Origin: Campylorhamphus procurvoides | Taxonomy: Eukaryota > Chordata > Aves > Passeriformes > Dendrocolaptidae | Length of the DNA: 64,000 nt | Direction of reading: 5' to 3' | NCBI GenBank assembly: GCA_013396655.1 | Contig: WBMV01004166.1 | Span: 32,217 to 96,216 of the forward strand | Shown: one piece after another, positions 62,934-64,000 of the stretch | How positions within the stretch are numbered: position 1 is the first letter of the stretch | How the letters are laid out: each line of letters opens with the position of its first letter | The notes under the pieces: generated by a model | What the model was told of the DNA's origin: nothing | What the model saw: the letters and a program-made list of their open reading frames with translations, nothing else | The model's database searches: none | Translations under genes and position numbers: made by a program

Positions 62934-63071
62934 AGAAATGTGTAATTGGTCTTATGCTATCTAAAGTTTCCTGAGTGTTGATAATTTCATCCCTAGTTCT
63001 ATAGCAAGCTTATGGTCTAGGCAACACTGATTGGAGACTATAAAATGAAAGTATATAATTTTCTGCTGCAG

Positions 63072-63245
63072 GGGTTCTTCAGGTTCTTAGGCAGCAGCAA
63101 ATTGCAGTTGCTGTTCTACTTCGGCAGGACACACATCTTCCATCAACCAAATGCTTGCAAACTCCTCGAAAACATGACTTTCATTTCATGCAGACACAAG
63201 CTGCTCAATATTCACCAAGGCTCAGCAACGCCCAGGCAGCTGTTA
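63072..63245 (+). other. Open segment after a good acceptor, unidentified
   Basis: TATAATTTTCTGCTGCAG precedes a plus-strand frame of about 60 codons reading VLQVLRQQQIAVAVLL and, later, MQTQAAQYSPRLSNAQ, ending at TGA near 63243. No donor is seen. It lies between the ambiguous segment at 62.5-62.9 kb and a CR1 copy. It may be chance in a GC-richer patch. Confidence 0.15.
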
Positions 63246-63280
63246 ATTCTCAATTTGCCTGCTGATGCTCACACCTCAAC

Positions 63281-63600
63281 ATAGAATCATGGAATGCGTT
63301 GGGTTGGAAAAGGACCTTAAAGATCATCTGGTTCCAACCCCCTTGGCAAGGACAGGGAGGCCACCCACTAGATCAGATTGCTCAGGGCCCCATCCAGCCG
63401 TGCCTTGAACGCTTCCAGGGATGGAAGCATCCACAGTTTCTTTGGGCACCCTGTTCCAGTGCCTCGTTACCCTCTCAGGGTAACGTCCTGACATGTTCGT
63501 CCTAACACCTAATTTAGACTTCCTCTTTCAGTTTAAAGCTGTCCCCCCTTGTCCCATCACTATCTGCCTGTGTAAAAAGTCTCTCCATCTTTCCACAGAA
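63281..63600 (-). mobile_element. CR1 LINE 3' end
   Basis: The left edge ATAGAATCATGGAATGCGTT is the inverted CR1 terminal repeat. It is followed by GGGTTGGAAAAGGACCTTAA, CCATCCAGCCGTGCCTTGAA and CACCCTGTTCCAGTGCCTCG, all standard minus-strand CR1 text. It is well preserved, 5'-truncated at about 63600, and stops some 40 bases before the CpG island begins. The frame on the plus strand at 63299-63505 is CR1 read backwards. Confidence 0.95.
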
Positions 63601-63639
63601 GAAGGACATGCCGAGTTTACTTTATTTTTTAATATCTTT

Positions 63640-64000
63640 TCCCCACCTTAGTTTCCAGACGGGAGTACCTTCTTTGCCTGGTCCTCGCGCTGCCCGTGGG
63701 CGCACATACCCTCCCACGGCCCCTGTCCGCGGCGTGGCCGCGCCGCTGGGCTCAGCACCGCTCTCGCTGCCCCTCGCTCAGCGCGGCGGTGCCGCAGCCT
63801 GCGCCAGCCCGCCCGCCTGCCCTCCTCCCGGCCGTGCCCGTGACTGTCCCCCGCTCCTGCCCTCCCCGCGACGGCGGAGCCCTCCAGAACCGAGCGGAGC
63901 GGATCGGAGGGGGAGTGTCCTGGGCGGCGCGCAGATCGCCGCCCAGCCCAACCCAGCGCGGCGGCGGCGGCGCGGGAATGTGCGGCCGCGGGGAGGAGAA
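63640..64000. promoter_or_regulatory. CpG island, probable promoter
   Basis: Composition switches sharply from AT-rich to strongly GC-rich with dense CpG (for example GGCCGCGCCGCTGGG, GCGCGGCGGTGCCGCAGCC and a (GGC)n run near 63958-63975). It continues past the window edge. Such islands mark promoters in vertebrates. Orientation is open. On plus, a possible start ATGTGCGGCCGC lies at 63978. On minus, a short frame ATGTGCGCCCACGGG (from 63707) runs 13 codons to a donor-like AAG|GTACTC (63669) and would be a first exon for the leftward gene. A bidirectional promoter is also possible. Confidence 0.85.

Overview
The window looks like nuclear DNA from a bird, probably a songbird. The evidence is its repeats: several copies of the CR1 LINE, including the inverted 3' end typical of minus-strand CR1, and solo LTRs of avian endogenous retrovirus types. 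The songbird assignment is inferred from LTR families recalled from memory and was not checked by a search. No prokaryotic operon, CRISPR array, rRNA or tRNA was seen.

The first 57 kb reads as AT-rich intergenic or intronic DNA. Its repeats, in order, are: a CR1 scrap (519-650); a plus-strand CR1 reverse-transcriptase piece (6955-7445); a CR1 3' end on minus (9723-10060); a minus-strand LTR (19077-19779); a CR1 whose 5' and 3' ends are fused (25841-26335); a CR1 split by a minus-strand LTR (28697-29945); a minus-strand LTR (31441-32240) followed by the first 190 bases of a plus-strand LTR (32760-32950); a GC-rich, possibly LTR-derived block (36950-37765) next to a CTAT microsatellite; a long CR1 3' part on minus (43665-44575); a complete solo LTR with a perfect 5-base target duplication (48329-48913); a 1.07-kb LTR (53558-54628); and a short minus-strand LTR (55836-56209). 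Most open frames in these elements are accidental.

The right end differs. A CpG island runs from about 63640 to the window edge, directly beyond one more CR1 3' end (63281-63600). Between about 52.0 and 60.7 kb the minus strand carries short open segments with splice-like borders. Five of them (59987-59784, 58732-58669, 58321-58193, 57082-57010, 52171-52103) keep a consistent reading phase and end at a stop codon followed by AATAAA. I read this as a candidate multi-exon gene transcribed leftward, possibly from the CpG island, with two LTRs in its last intron. I cannot name it. The exon calls were made by eye and are moderate to low in confidence. A weaker candidate exon pair lies on the plus strand at 45536-46086.

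No clearly new biological system was found. The best leads are the unnamed minus-strand gene, the nested and composite retroelements, and a few short palindromes.
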